Positions 35,190 to 43,224 of a DNA stretch of 64,000 nucleotides are shown here, in pieces. The first letter of the stretch is position 1, and each line of letters starts with the position of its first letter. Under the pieces are notes generated by a model, which was given only the letters and a program-made list of their open reading frames with translations, made no database searches and had not been told where the DNA came from. The DNA is from Zoogloeaceae bacterium G21618-S1 (GTDB lineage: Bacteria > Pseudomonadota > Gammaproteobacteria > Burkholderiales > Rhodocyclaceae): positions 62,001-126,000 of the forward strand of contig JAPWHF010000003.1 in assembly GCA_027214125.1 (NCBI GenBank), written 5' to 3'. The translations under genes and the position numbers were made by a program.

Positions 35190-35429
35190 CGCCGCCACCT
35201 CGCCAAACGCCCGCTCGTGAAGATCACGAAGGCTCTTACTACCCCAAGCATAAGCAGCGCCAACTTATCTACCCCGTTGATTTACAAGAAATTTCCATTT
35301 TCAAGAAACACCCCGCCACGCGAGGGTGTAAAACTACCCGACAGCCGAAAGGCAGGCGCTCAACCACGATTGACTTGCGCTCGCGGGCCGGCTTCGATTG
35401 AATCGCAAGTCCGTCTCGATGCTGCCGCC

Positions 35430-36368
35430 ATGACCCATACCCACCTCGATCCCCGTGCCGCCGCGCTCATGGTTCTGCTGTGCACCATCTGGGGGCTGCA
35501 ACAGGTGGCGATCAAACTGGCCACACCCGACATGGCGCCGGTGCTGCAATCGGCCATCCGTTCGATCGGCGCCGTGGGCCTGGTGTGGCTATGGACGCGG
35601 CGTCGCGGCATCGACCTGCGCCTGAACGACGGCACCCTGCGACCCGGCCTGCTCGCCGGCGTGCTGTTTGCCGGGGAATTCGCCCTGCTGTACTGGGCGC
35701 TGCTCTACACTTCGGCCTCGCACGGCGTCATCTTTCTGTACACCGCGCCCTTCATCGTCTCGCTGGCGGTGGTCTGGCGGCTGCCCAACGAGCACATGCG
35801 GCCGACTCAATGGGCCGGCCTCGCGCTGGCCTTTGCCGGCGTGCTGGCCTTGTTCGGCGAAGGCTTGCTCAAACCCACGGGCAGCACCTGGATCGGCGAC
35901 ATGATGATGCTCGGCGCCGCGGTGCTGTGGGCGGGGACCACACTGACCATCAAGTTTTCTCGCCTGGCCACGGCCGCGCCGGAAAAAACCCTGCTCTACC
36001 AGCTGGCGGTGTCGGCGGCCGTGCTGTCAGCCCTCGCTGTCGCCCTGGGCGAAACCCGCGTGGGCGCCATCACCCCCACCTTGCTCCTGAGCCTTGGTTT
36101 TCAAATCGTCATCGTCGCCGCGATCAGCTATGCCGTGTGGTTCTGGCTGATCAGCCACTACCCGGCCACGCGCCTGTCGGCCTTCTCGTTTCTGACCCCG
36201 GTCATGGGCGTGCTCGCCGGCGTAGTGTTTCTCGACGAACCCCTGACTCCTCCGATCATGATCGCAATGACGCTGGTCGGTGTCGGCATCTGGCTGGCCA
36301 ACCGGCGGCCACGCCCGGCCACCGGCAAGTCGTCACACGGGTCAAGCGGTGAGCATCGGCGTCACTGA
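35430..36368 (+). CDS. EamA/DMT-superfamily transporter
   Basis: A 312-aa inner-membrane transporter with ten predicted helices and two EamA repeats (IWGLQQVAIKLATPDMAPVLQSAIRSI... and VLWAGTTLTIKFSRLATA...). Family members export amino acids or other metabolites; the substrate is unknown. The start MTHTHLDPRAAAL was chosen because the 87 residues before it in frame are not coding-like. It is followed by a 590-base region without a clear gene. Confidence 0.85.
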   Translation: MTHTHLDPRAAALMVLLCTIWGLQQVAIKLATPDMAPVLQSAIRSIGAVGLVWLWTRRRGIDLRLNDGTLRPGLLAGVLFAGEFALLYWALLYTSASHGVIFLYTAPFIVSLAVVWRLPNEHMRPTQWAGLALAFAGVLALFGEGLLKPTGSTWIGDMMMLGAAVLWAGTTLTIKFSRLATAAPEKTLLYQLAVSAAVLSALAVALGETRVGAITPTLLLSLGFQIVIVAAISYAVWFWLISHYPATRLSAFSFLTPVMGVLAGVVFLDEPLTPPIMIAMTLVGVGIWLANRRPRPATGKSSHGSSGEHRRH

Positions 36369-36958
36369 GTCACCCACCCGGGTGGCGTAATCGTCCACAC
36401 CCTTGTTTTCGCGGCAGCCTGTCGAGATGGGCCCGGCCACTTGCGAACAGGACGCACTGAGCTGCCAGGCCGCACTACGTCACCTCGCACGAAGGTTTCG
36501 TCGCCGCCTTTGCGCGCCGCGGCGCGGGCCGGCATTCAACAGATCTGGCGCGGCTTCGACACCCCATCCATCGACCCGCCATAGCAATGTGGCGCTCCCC
36601 ACCGCTTGATCGCGACGACGCCCGCGCCGCAGATATGCTGCATTGCCCTGTCCGCTCCGCACAACCGGGAGCGCGATTTCACGGCCTTTTTCGAACGGCC
36701 GACGTACCGGCCGGCGCGTCGGCTTGTGCATTGCATCAGTATCGGTAGAATGTTTGTACAAAATTAATTTGCGTTCCAGTGCTTGCCGGTGACACCGGCA
36801 CCCCGATTCGGCCGGAACGAAACGCGCGCCACCACCCACCCAGGTGGTCCTGACAGGCAGGTCCTGCGGGTAGCGGTCCATGCCACAAGCTCTTGCTTGC
36901 ATTTTCGGTCGATAGACAACGGTCAACTCCCGCCGGCCTGCACTGACGCCCCAAGCTC
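36369..36958. other. Gene-free stretch upstream of the MFS-ggpPS unit
   Basis: About 590 bases hold no gene I can support. Open frames here are short or of implausible composition. A possible sigma-70 promoter is TTGTGC (36724-36729), 16 bases, TAGAAT (36746-36751). Downstream, GCCGGTGACACCGGC (36785-36799) is a perfect 15-base palindrome. Together they would give an approximately 200-base leader for the MFS and glucosylglycerol genes. No other structure was recognised. Confidence 0.5.
36724..36799 (+). promoter_or_regulatory. Candidate promoter and operator for MFS-ggpPS
   Basis: TTGTGC (36724-36729), a 16-base spacer and TAGAAT (36746-36751) form a sigma-70-like promoter in a locally AT-rich stretch. 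The palindrome GCCGGTG-A-CACCGGC (36785-36799) lies about 34 bases downstream of the -10, where a bound repressor could block transcription. It is the only obvious control element before the operon; a role in salt response is inference. Confidence 0.4.
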
Positions 36959-38215
36959 ATGCTCCCTGTTATCGCGAGGATTCTCGCGCTGCTCTCGGGC
37001 ACCGTGCTGCTGTTGCTCGGTATCGGTCTTCTCAATACGCTGCTGGTACTGCGCGGTGCCCACGAGGGGTTCTCCGATACCTTGCTCGGCCTGATGGGTT
37101 CGAGCTATTTCGTCGGCTTTCTGCTCGGCACGCTGCTGGTCCCGACGCTGATTCGGCGGATGGGGCATATCCGCGCCTTTGCCTTTTTCACCGCCGCGGT
37201 GACGGCCAGCGTACTGGCGCACCTGATGCTGATCGATGCGATCGCCTGGATCGTGTTGCGCGTCATCGCCGGCGCGGCGGTGGTGGGCCTGTACATCATT
37301 ATCGAGAGCTGGCTGAACAGCCACGCCGGTCCCGCCCTGCGCGGCCGGGTGTTCGCCATCTACATGGTGTGCAATCTGGGCGCACTGGCGGCGGCGCAGC
37401 AGTTGCTGGCCCTCGACGCACCGACGGGCTACTTGTTGTTCGTGATCTCGGCCACCCTGGTGTGCGTGGCGGCCATGCCGGTCTCGGCCACGCAGCTGAC
37501 GCCGCCGCCTCGACCCTCAGGGGCCAGCATGTCTCTGCGCGAGTGCTTTCGCAAGGCACCGGTGGCGGTGCTGGCGGGCGTTTTGTCAGGGCTGACAATG
37601 GGTGCCTTCTGGAGCCTCGGGGCGGTGTGGGTCGGCCGGCTCGGCGGCGACCAGACGCTGGCCGCCAATTTCATGACGGCCACCATTCTGGGGGGCGTCG
37701 CGCTGCAGTGGCCGATCGGTCATTTCAGCGATGGTAGTGATCGGCGCCGGGCGCTGGTGGCCGTGGCAGTACTCACCGCCCTGGCGAGCCTGGCGCTGCT
37801 CTGGGCCGGCGCACGCCATTGGCCGCTGATGACCGCGGCGTTCGCTTTCGGCGGCGTGGCCTTTTCGCTGTACCCGATTGCCGTGGCGCATCTGATCGAC
37901 CACCTGCACACAGACGAGATTCTGGGTGGCAATGCCGCCTTACTGCTGTTTCACGGAGCGGGCGCCGCCATTGGCCCGGTGCTGGCCGGCGCCGGCATGG
38001 CCCGCATCGGGCCGATGGCCTTGCCCGTCCATTTCATGCTGATGACGCTGCTGCTGGCCGGCATCGCTTACTGGCACACCCGCCGCCGCGACGACGTGAT
38101 CGTCGATGCCCCGGCGATCTTCGTACCGATGGTACGCACCTCGCAGGGCGCGATGGACATGATGTCGGCCGAGCAGGTGGCCAACGTACCCGCGACCGAA
38201 ACCCCTACTTCATGA
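36959..38215 (+). CDS. MFS carrier of the YcaD-like group, upstream of ggpPS
   Basis: A 418-aa, 12-helix MFS protein of the YcaD-like branch. Distinctive blocks are GLYIIIESWLNSHAGPALRGR in the first half and LQWPIGHFSDGSDRRRALV in the second, the latter a motif-A-like loop. The C-terminal tail carries EIRFV-type segment IFVPMVRTSQGAMDMM. Its stop is 10 bases before ggpPS, so the two are co-transcribed. A closely similar protein is encoded at the right edge of the window. Glucosylglycerol or precursor transport is inference. Confidence 0.85.
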   Translation: MLPVIARILALLSGTVLLLLGIGLLNTLLVLRGAHEGFSDTLLGLMGSSYFVGFLLGTLLVPTLIRRMGHIRAFAFFTAAVTASVLAHLMLIDAIAWIVLRVIAGAAVVGLYIIIESWLNSHAGPALRGRVFAIYMVCNLGALAAAQQLLALDAPTGYLLFVISATLVCVAAMPVSATQLTPPPRPSGASMSLRECFRKAPVAVLAGVLSGLTMGAFWSLGAVWVGRLGGDQTLAANFMTATILGGVALQWPIGHFSDGSDRRRALVAVAVLTALASLALLWAGARHWPLMTAAFAFGGVAFSLYPIAVAHLIDHLHTDEILGGNAALLLFHGAGAAIGPVLAGAGMARIGPMALPVHFMLMTLLLAGIAYWHTRRRDDVIVDAPAIFVPMVRTSQGAMDMMSAEQVANVPATETPTS

Positions 38216-38225
38216 GGACAACACC

Positions 38226-40523
38226 ATGATTCTTGCGACCGATCTCGACGGCACCTTTCTGGGCGGCACGCCGGAAAACCGAAGCCGCCTCTACCAGTTG
38301 ATCGCCGCCCATCCGGAAATCACGCTGGTATTCGTCACCGGGCGCGGACTGGAAGTGGTGATGCCGCTGCTCGACGACCCGACCATTCCGCAGCCGGACT
38401 TCGTCATCTGCGACGTCGGTGCCACCGTGGTGGAAGGCACCGCTCTGCGTCCGGTCGAACCCATCCAGTCATCCATCGACACACTCTGGCCAGGTGAGCA
38501 CGTGGTGCGCGAGCACATTGACGGCATCCCCGGCATCCATCGCCAGAAGGTGCCGCAGCAGCGCCGGTGCTCGTATTTCTGCGATGCTGACGCGGTGACG
38601 TCCGAACTGATCGCGCGGGTCGAAGCGCTCGACTGCGACCTGCTGTTCTCCGCCGACAAGTATCTTGACGTATTGCCGCGCGGCATCAATAAAGGGAGCA
38701 CCCTGACCCGTCTGGTCGACCTGCTCGAGGTGCCGCATGACCAAGTACTGGTGGCGGGCGACACACTGAACGACCTGTCCATGTTCGAAGTGGGCTTTTT
38801 CGGTGTGGCGGTCGGCGAATCGGAGCAAGGGCTGATCAAGGGCACGCGAGACCGCTCAAAGGTTCTGCACGCCAAATACACCGGCTGCGGCGGCATTCTC
38901 GAAGCACTGTCGCACTTCGGCTTTCTCGGCCCGGGCGCGGTCGATGCCGAAGTGGCCGACATGGCCAAACCCGGCCGCTCCGATCTGGTCATGGTCTATC
39001 ACCGCCTGCCCTACGAAGAGAGCTGGGAGAACGGCGAACTGGTGCGCCGGCGGCCGACCTCGCCCAACGGCATCCTGCCCACGCTGATGTCCTTCTTCAA
39101 GAGCGGGCAGCGCGGTGCCTGGGTGGCCTGGGCGATTCACGACCCCGAAAGCGGCCGACCCTTCGAAACGCACACGGTGGTCGACCGCAAGGACCACCCC
39201 GGCCTGGTGGCCGCCCGTGTGGCCCTCACCAAAAACGATGTGGACGTGTTCTACAAGCGCTTTTCCAAGGAAGCCTTCTGGCCGACCCTGCACACCTTCT
39301 GGGAGCGCGCCGAGTTTCGCGAGGACGACTGGGAGGTCTACCTCAAGGTCAATCGCCTGTTCGCCGAGCGTACCGCGGCCGAAGCCGCCGAGGGCGCGCT
39401 GGTGTGGCTGCATGACTACAACCTGTGGATGGTGCCGGGCTTTTTGCGCGAGCTGCGCCCCGACCTGCGCATTGCCTTCTTCCACCACACCTACTTCCCG
39501 TCGGCCGACGTATTCAACGTGTTGCCGTGGCGGCGCGAGATCATCGGCAGCCTGATGCAATGCGACTACATCGGCTTCCACATCCCCCGTCAGGTGGAGA
39601 ATTTCATCGATGCCGCGCAGGGCGTGGTGCCAGTCAAGGTGCTCGAACGCAAGGCCAGCGCCCCGCGCTTTCGTACCTACGGCTGCGCCGTGGGCGTAGA
39701 AGACTACGCCACCGTCATCGAGGTGCACAATCGCCATATCGGGCTGGGCGCACACCCGGTCGGCCTCGACGTGGGGCGTATCGAGAAGATCCTCGCCGAC
39801 GAAGCCACCCACGCGCGCATGGCCAAGCTGCGCGAGGAGCTCGCCGGCAAACGCATGGTGTTGTCAGTAGAGCGGCTCGACTACACCAAAGGCACGCTGC
39901 AGAAACTCGAAGCCTTCGAGCGTCTGCTCGACAATCATCCAGAGTTCCACGGCAAGGTCACACTCGTCACGGTATGCGTGCCTGCGGCCAGCGAGATGAC
40001 CATCTACCGCGACCTGCAGGCGCAGATCGAGCAGGCCGTCGGGCGCATCAACGGCCGCTTCTCCACCGTCGGCTGGACACCGCTGCAGTTCTTCTTCCGC
40101 CCGCTGCCCTTCGACGAAGTGGTGAGCTACTACGCCATGGCCGACGTGATGTGGATCACTCCGCTGCGCGACGGTCTCAACCTGGTGGCCAAGGAGTATG
40201 TGGCCACCCAGGGGCTGACCCAGGGCCACGGCGTGCTGGTGCTGTCTGAGTTCGCCGGCGTCGCGGCCGAGCTGCATGGCACCTTGCTCACCAACCCGCA
40301 CGACCCGTCGGACATGGAAGAGAAGATCTACCTCGGCCTGACCATCGGCGGCACCGCTGCCGACCCGCGCGGCCCGATCCGCGAACAGTTCGGCATCGTC
40401 TGCCACAACACGGTGCAGCACTGGGGCGAGGCCTTCATTGAAGCGGCCGGCGGCGTGAACCGCCCACGCCAAGCTGACGCCAAGACACCGACACCGGTCG
40501 ATGCATTGACCCCGGAGCACTAA
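38226..40523 (+). CDS. ggpPS: Bifunctional glucosylglycerol-phosphate synthase/phosphatase
   Basis: A 765-aa two-domain enzyme. Residues about 1-245 form a HAD phosphatase (DLDGTF near residue 8; GDTLNDLSMFE about 178-188). Residues about 255-745 form a GT20 glycosyltransferase matching cyanobacterial GgpS rather than trehalose-phosphate synthase: SPNGILPTLMSFF, HDYNLWMVPGFLRELRP, FFHHTYFPSADVFNVLPWR and TPLRDGLNLVAKEY. Such fusions in heterotrophic bacteria make glucosylglycerol, a compatible solute, from ADP-glucose and glycerol-3-phosphate in one protein. A GAGGA box precedes the ATG. The MFS gene is 10 bases upstream. Confidence 0.88.
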   Translation: MILATDLDGTFLGGTPENRSRLYQLIAAHPEITLVFVTGRGLEVVMPLLDDPTIPQPDFVICDVGATVVEGTALRPVEPIQSSIDTLWPGEHVVREHIDGIPGIHRQKVPQQRRCSYFCDADAVTSELIARVEALDCDLLFSADKYLDVLPRGINKGSTLTRLVDLLEVPHDQVLVAGDTLNDLSMFEVGFFGVAVGESEQGLIKGTRDRSKVLHAKYTGCGGILEALSHFGFLGPGAVDAEVADMAKPGRSDLVMVYHRLPYEESWENGELVRRRPTSPNGILPTLMSFFKSGQRGAWVAWAIHDPESGRPFETHTVVDRKDHPGLVAARVALTKNDVDVFYKRFSKEAFWPTLHTFWERAEFREDDWEVYLKVNRLFAERTAAEAAEGALVWLHDYNLWMVPGFLRELRPDLRIAFFHHTYFPSADVFNVLPWRREIIGSLMQCDYIGFHIPRQVENFIDAAQGVVPVKVLERKASAPRFRTYGCAVGVEDYATVIEVHNRHIGLGAHPVGLDVGRIEKILADEATHARMAKLREELAGKRMVLSVERLDYTKGTLQKLEAFERLLDNHPEFHGKVTLVTVCVPAASEMTIYRDLQAQIEQAVGRINGRFSTVGWTPLQFFFRPLPFDEVVSYYAMADVMWITPLRDGLNLVAKEYVATQGLTQGHGVLVLSEFAGVAAELHGTLLTNPHDPSDMEEKIYLGLTIGGTAADPRGPIREQFGIVCHNTVQHWGEAFIEAAGGVNRPRQADAKTPTPVDALTPEH

Positions 40524-40659
40524 ACGCTGTTCGCACAGACCTGGCAGGTGCGCTCGAGTCACCTCGGGCGCACGGCTCAGGCACCGCGATCGCCACGACG
40601 AAGCCCACCGCCGTCGACATCCGCGCGTCCAGCATTGAAGGGCACCGTTGCGGACCCGT

Positions 40660-40680
40660 CCGCCGACGTGGCGGTTTCTT
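40660..40680 (+). terminator. Probable terminator downstream of ggpPS
   Basis: CCGCC (40660-40664) pairs with GGCGG (40670-40674), followed by TTTCTT. It lies 136 bases after ggpPS, in the convergent space shared with the YciI gene. The stem is short, so confidence is moderate. Confidence 0.42.
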
Positions 40681-40700
40681 ACCCGCCAGCGGCGCAGTGC

Positions 40701-41009
40701 TCAAACGAGCGTGGCCAGCGGTGCGAGCGCAACCGGGATACTGCCGGCACGCAAGCTGGGCGCCCAGGCGATGATCTCGCAGGTCGCGACACCGGCCCGA
40801 TGAAACGGATCTTCCGCCACCCAGGCCTCGACCAACTCACGGCTGTCGGCGCGCGCCATGATCACGCCGCCGGTGCGCGGATCACGCGGGCCGGAGAGTA
40901 AAAAATGGCCGGCGGCGTAATGACGCGCCAAATAGGCCCGATGCTCCGCCAGATGCGCGTCGACCGCGCTCAACGGCCCTTGGTACGACAAAACGATGAG
41001 ATACAGCAT
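40701..41009 (-). CDS. YciI-family protein
   Basis: A 102-aa protein of the YciI family, a small ferredoxin-like fold (opening MLYLIVLSYQGPLSAVDAHLAEHRAYL, with the conserved FLLSGPRDPRTGGVIM block). A histidine-aspartate pair in the fold suggests a hydrolase or isomerase in related chlorinated-catechol and muconate enzymes, but the general function is unknown. The start at MLYLIVLSY follows family length. It is followed on the same strand by no obvious partner; the cupin gene is upstream on the same strand. Confidence 0.85.
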   Translation of the reverse strand: MLYLIVLSYQGPLSAVDAHLAEHRAYLARHYAAGHFLLSGPRDPRTGGVIMARADSRELVEAWVAEDPFHRAGVATCEIIAWAPSLRAGSIPVALAPLATLV

Positions 41010-41087
41010 GGGCGATGTCCATAAAGGTGTTGGGGGTGCAGCACACGCCGCACCCTCAACATTACCCCGAGTCCCCATGGCCTTGTA

Positions 41088-41744
41088 TTACGCCGCCACC
41101 GGCAGATGCCCGGTCTTCACCCAGATCACTGTCTCCACTTCAACAAAGGGATGGTGCGCGCTCAAATGCGGGCTGCGCAGCCAGGTGCCGGCCGGGTAGC
41201 GGCCGTACTCGTCGATGAACTCACCGCTGAGTACGAAAATTTCCTCGCCGCCCCAATGCCGATGCGGCACAAAACGCTCGCCCGCCGGCCACTTCACCAG
41301 CGCCACATGCTCACCTTCGAACTCATGCAGCGGCATCACCTGCAAGCCGCCCTGACCGGGCAGCCATGCGCTGTGGGCGGTGTCGATGCGCACGCTGGCG
41401 GTGTCGCCCGGTGCAAACTGGTGCAGCTTCACAAACAAGGTGCAGCCACCCTCGCTGAAAGGGGCATGGCCGCTCCCCGGCGGGTTGCGAAAATAGGTGC
41501 CGGGGCCGAAGTCACCGTGCTCGTCGGAGAACACCCCGTCGAGCACCAGAATCTCCTCACCGCCGGGATGTTCATGCCGGCTGAAGCGCGCCCCCGCCTC
41601 GTAACGCACCACACTGGTGGCGTGGCCGCACTCGGCATCTTCGCGCGCCAGCGGCTTGCGCCACACCCCCGGCATCGGGCTCGGCTGCCAGGGCGCGGCC
41701 GCCGTGTTGATGATCACCTGCCGGCTGAAGTCCATGTGGAGCAT
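41088..41744 (-). CDS. ChrR-like double cupin protein
   Basis: A 218-aa cytoplasmic protein with two tandem cupin domains. Each has metal-type histidines (SRHEHPGGEEILVLDG and FVPHRHWGGEEIFVLSG). This matches the ChrR cupin family, whose members act as zinc-binding anti-sigma factors or sensors, but it lacks an ASD domain, so it may be a stand-alone enzyme or sensor. No sigma gene adjoins it (the nearest is at 44535). The start at MLHMDFSRQVI was chosen; an AGGGG box lies upstream. Confidence 0.82.
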   Translation of the reverse strand: MLHMDFSRQVIINTAAAPWQPSPMPGVWRKPLAREDAECGHATSVVRYEAGARFSRHEHPGGEEILVLDGVFSDEHGDFGPGTYFRNPPGSGHAPFSEGGCTLFVKLHQFAPGDTASVRIDTAHSAWLPGQGGLQVMPLHEFEGEHVALVKWPAGERFVPHRHWGGEEIFVLSGEFIDEYGRYPAGTWLRSPHLSAHHPFVEVETVIWVKTGHLPVAA

Positions 41745-41793
41745 GTCGCTGTTTCCCCTTGAGCGCTGCACTATAGAAACTGCGAAGTCGGGT

Positions 41794-42552
41794 TCAGTTC
41801 CGCCCGGCCATCACGCCGCCATCCACGTCCCACACCGCACCGGTCACCCACGATGCCGCGTCGCTCAGCAGAAACTGGATCACACCCGCCACGTCCTGCG
41901 GTTGGCCGATGCGGCCGAGAGGATGGAAAGCGTTGAATCCGGCCAACGCCGCGTCGACCTCGGCCGGGGCGATAAAGCTTTCGTAGACCGGCGTTTTCAC
42001 CACGGCCGGCGACACCGCATTGACGCGGATGCCATGCTCGGCCAGTTCCATCGCCAGATGCTGGGTCAGCGCGTGCAGGCCGGCCTTGGCCATGGAATAG
42101 GCCGACGACGGTGTGGCCTTCACCGCCTGCCGGGCCCACATCGACCCGATATTTACCATCGCCCCGCCGCCATGGCGCTGCATGTTGCGCGCCACTGCCT
42201 GGGTAATGAAAAAGGTCGCGCGGTTCAACACCATGTAAGCATCGTAGTCCGCCGCCGCGTGCGCCAGAAAGGGCTTCGGGCTGAAAATGCCGGCCGCGTT
42301 CACCAGAGCATCAATCGCTTGGGGCAGGGCATCGACATGCGCAACCAAACGCTCGACATCCGCCTGCACGCTGAGGTCAGCCTGAAACGTATCGCCCCCT
42401 CCCAGCGCGGCTTTCGCCTTGGCCAGCTTGTCGGCCGAGCGCCCGACGAGCATCACGTGATATCCATCGCCGGCCAGCCGCTGTGCAGTTGCCAGCCCCA
42501 TGCCGCTCGCACCACCGATGATGAGTGCCGTGTTGTGTGTTGAGGTGTTCAT
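41794..42552 (-). CDS. Short-chain dehydrogenase/reductase (SDR)
   Basis: A 252-aa classical SDR. NAD(P)-binding [15 protein letters not shown] (position of NNAG), catalytic S-YxxxK as [10 protein letters not shown] and the C-terminal VDGGVMAG are all present. The substrate is unknown. It is divergent from an HxlR regulator with a candidate operator between them, as seen in many quinone- or aldehyde-responsive pairs. The start was set after a 25-residue unsupported extension. Confidence 0.9.
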   Translation of the reverse strand: MNTSTHNTALIIGGASGMGLATAQRLAGDGYHVMLVGRSADKLAKAKAALGGGDTFQADLSVQADVERLVAHVDALPQAIDALVNAAGIFSPKPFLAHAAADYDAYMVLNRATFFITQAVARNMQRHGGGAMVNIGSMWARQAVKATPSSAYSMAKAGLHALTQHLAMELAEHGIRVNAVSPAVVKTPVYESFIAPAEVDAALAGFNAFHPLGRIGQPQDVAGVIQFLLSDAASWVTGAVWDVDGGVMAGRN

Positions 42553-42613
42553 GCTGTGCTCCAGATGTCGTTTGCCAAGGTGGACACAGCTTAGGGGCGC
42601 ACTTATCCTGTTG

Positions 42614-42648
42614 AAAAGTAAGCACAAATTGGTTATGTAGGTACTTTT
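42614..42648. promoter_or_regulatory. Candidate HxlR operator between the SDR and HxlR genes
   Basis: AAAAGTA (42614-42620) and TACTTTT (42642-42648) form a perfect seven-base inverted repeat separated by 21 bases, in the 108-base AT-rich divergent space. HxlR regulators commonly bind TACTT/AAGTA-like half-sites. The location fits control of both genes. Binding is inferred. Confidence 0.5.
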
Positions 42649-42660
42649 TGGTCTATCTTG

Positions 42661-43017
42661 ATGAATTCAAACGATAAAAAAATACCCCGCCGCCTGCCCC
42701 CGGCACGCAGCGCGCGCATGGTCGAGGCCATCTTCGGCTGCAAATGGTCGCTCACGGTCTATCAGCTCCTCAAAAACGGCACCAATCGCCCCGGTGAAAT
42801 GGTGCGCAGCGTCGACGGCCTCACCACCAAAGTGCTCAATGACTGCCTGCGCCGCAATCTCGAATTCGGCATCATCGAACGCAAGGCCTTCAACGAAGTG
42901 CCCCCGCGTGTGGAATATGCGGTGACACCCATGGGCGAAAAGTTCATCCGCGTGCTTGATGAACTGGAATCGCTGCAAGACGAAATCGAGCTCGGAAGCG
43001 ATGCTCGCACGGGATAG
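42661..43017 (+). CDS. HxlR-family winged-helix regulator
   Basis: A 118-aa regulator with the HxlR winged helix ([55 protein letters not shown], about residues 10-65). One cysteine (C24) sits in the [11 protein letters not shown] motif. HxlR proteins such as YodB and HypR sense quinones, aldehydes or disulfide stress through this or nearby thiols. It likely represses the divergent SDR and its own gene. The start at MNSNDKK was chosen. Confidence 0.9.
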   Translation: MNSNDKKIPRRLPPARSARMVEAIFGCKWSLTVYQLLKNGTNRPGEMVRSVDGLTTKVLNDCLRRNLEFGIIERKAFNEVPPRVEYAVTPMGEKFIRVLDELESLQDEIELGSDARTG

Positions 43018-43224
43018 TGCTACTTGAACGACACACGATCAGCGGTTTGACAACGATCTCTGCCGCGCCGCACCTGTAGGCCAATACGCCGCGTACTGGT
43101 AGGATATTCGCCGACACTGCCCGTCAACCGATCACGCCCCCGATGCGACGCAGTCCCCTCCAATCCGCCGCCTGCGAGGCAGCCTACTGAGCGCCATGCG
43201 CACGCTGCGAGGCTGCGCATCTCG

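Noticed and set aside
36480-36926. A 148-codon minus-strand frame in the gene-free region
   Set aside because: Extremely Arg-rich second half, no RBS, no domain; it looks like chance in GC-rich DNA.
38226-40523. Trehalose-6-phosphate synthase/phosphatase
   Set aside because: GT20 blocks match GgpS (SPNGILPTL, HDYNLW, FFHHT-FPS-D-FN-LPWR), and the phosphatase is N-terminal as in glucosylglycerol enzymes of heterotrophic bacteria.
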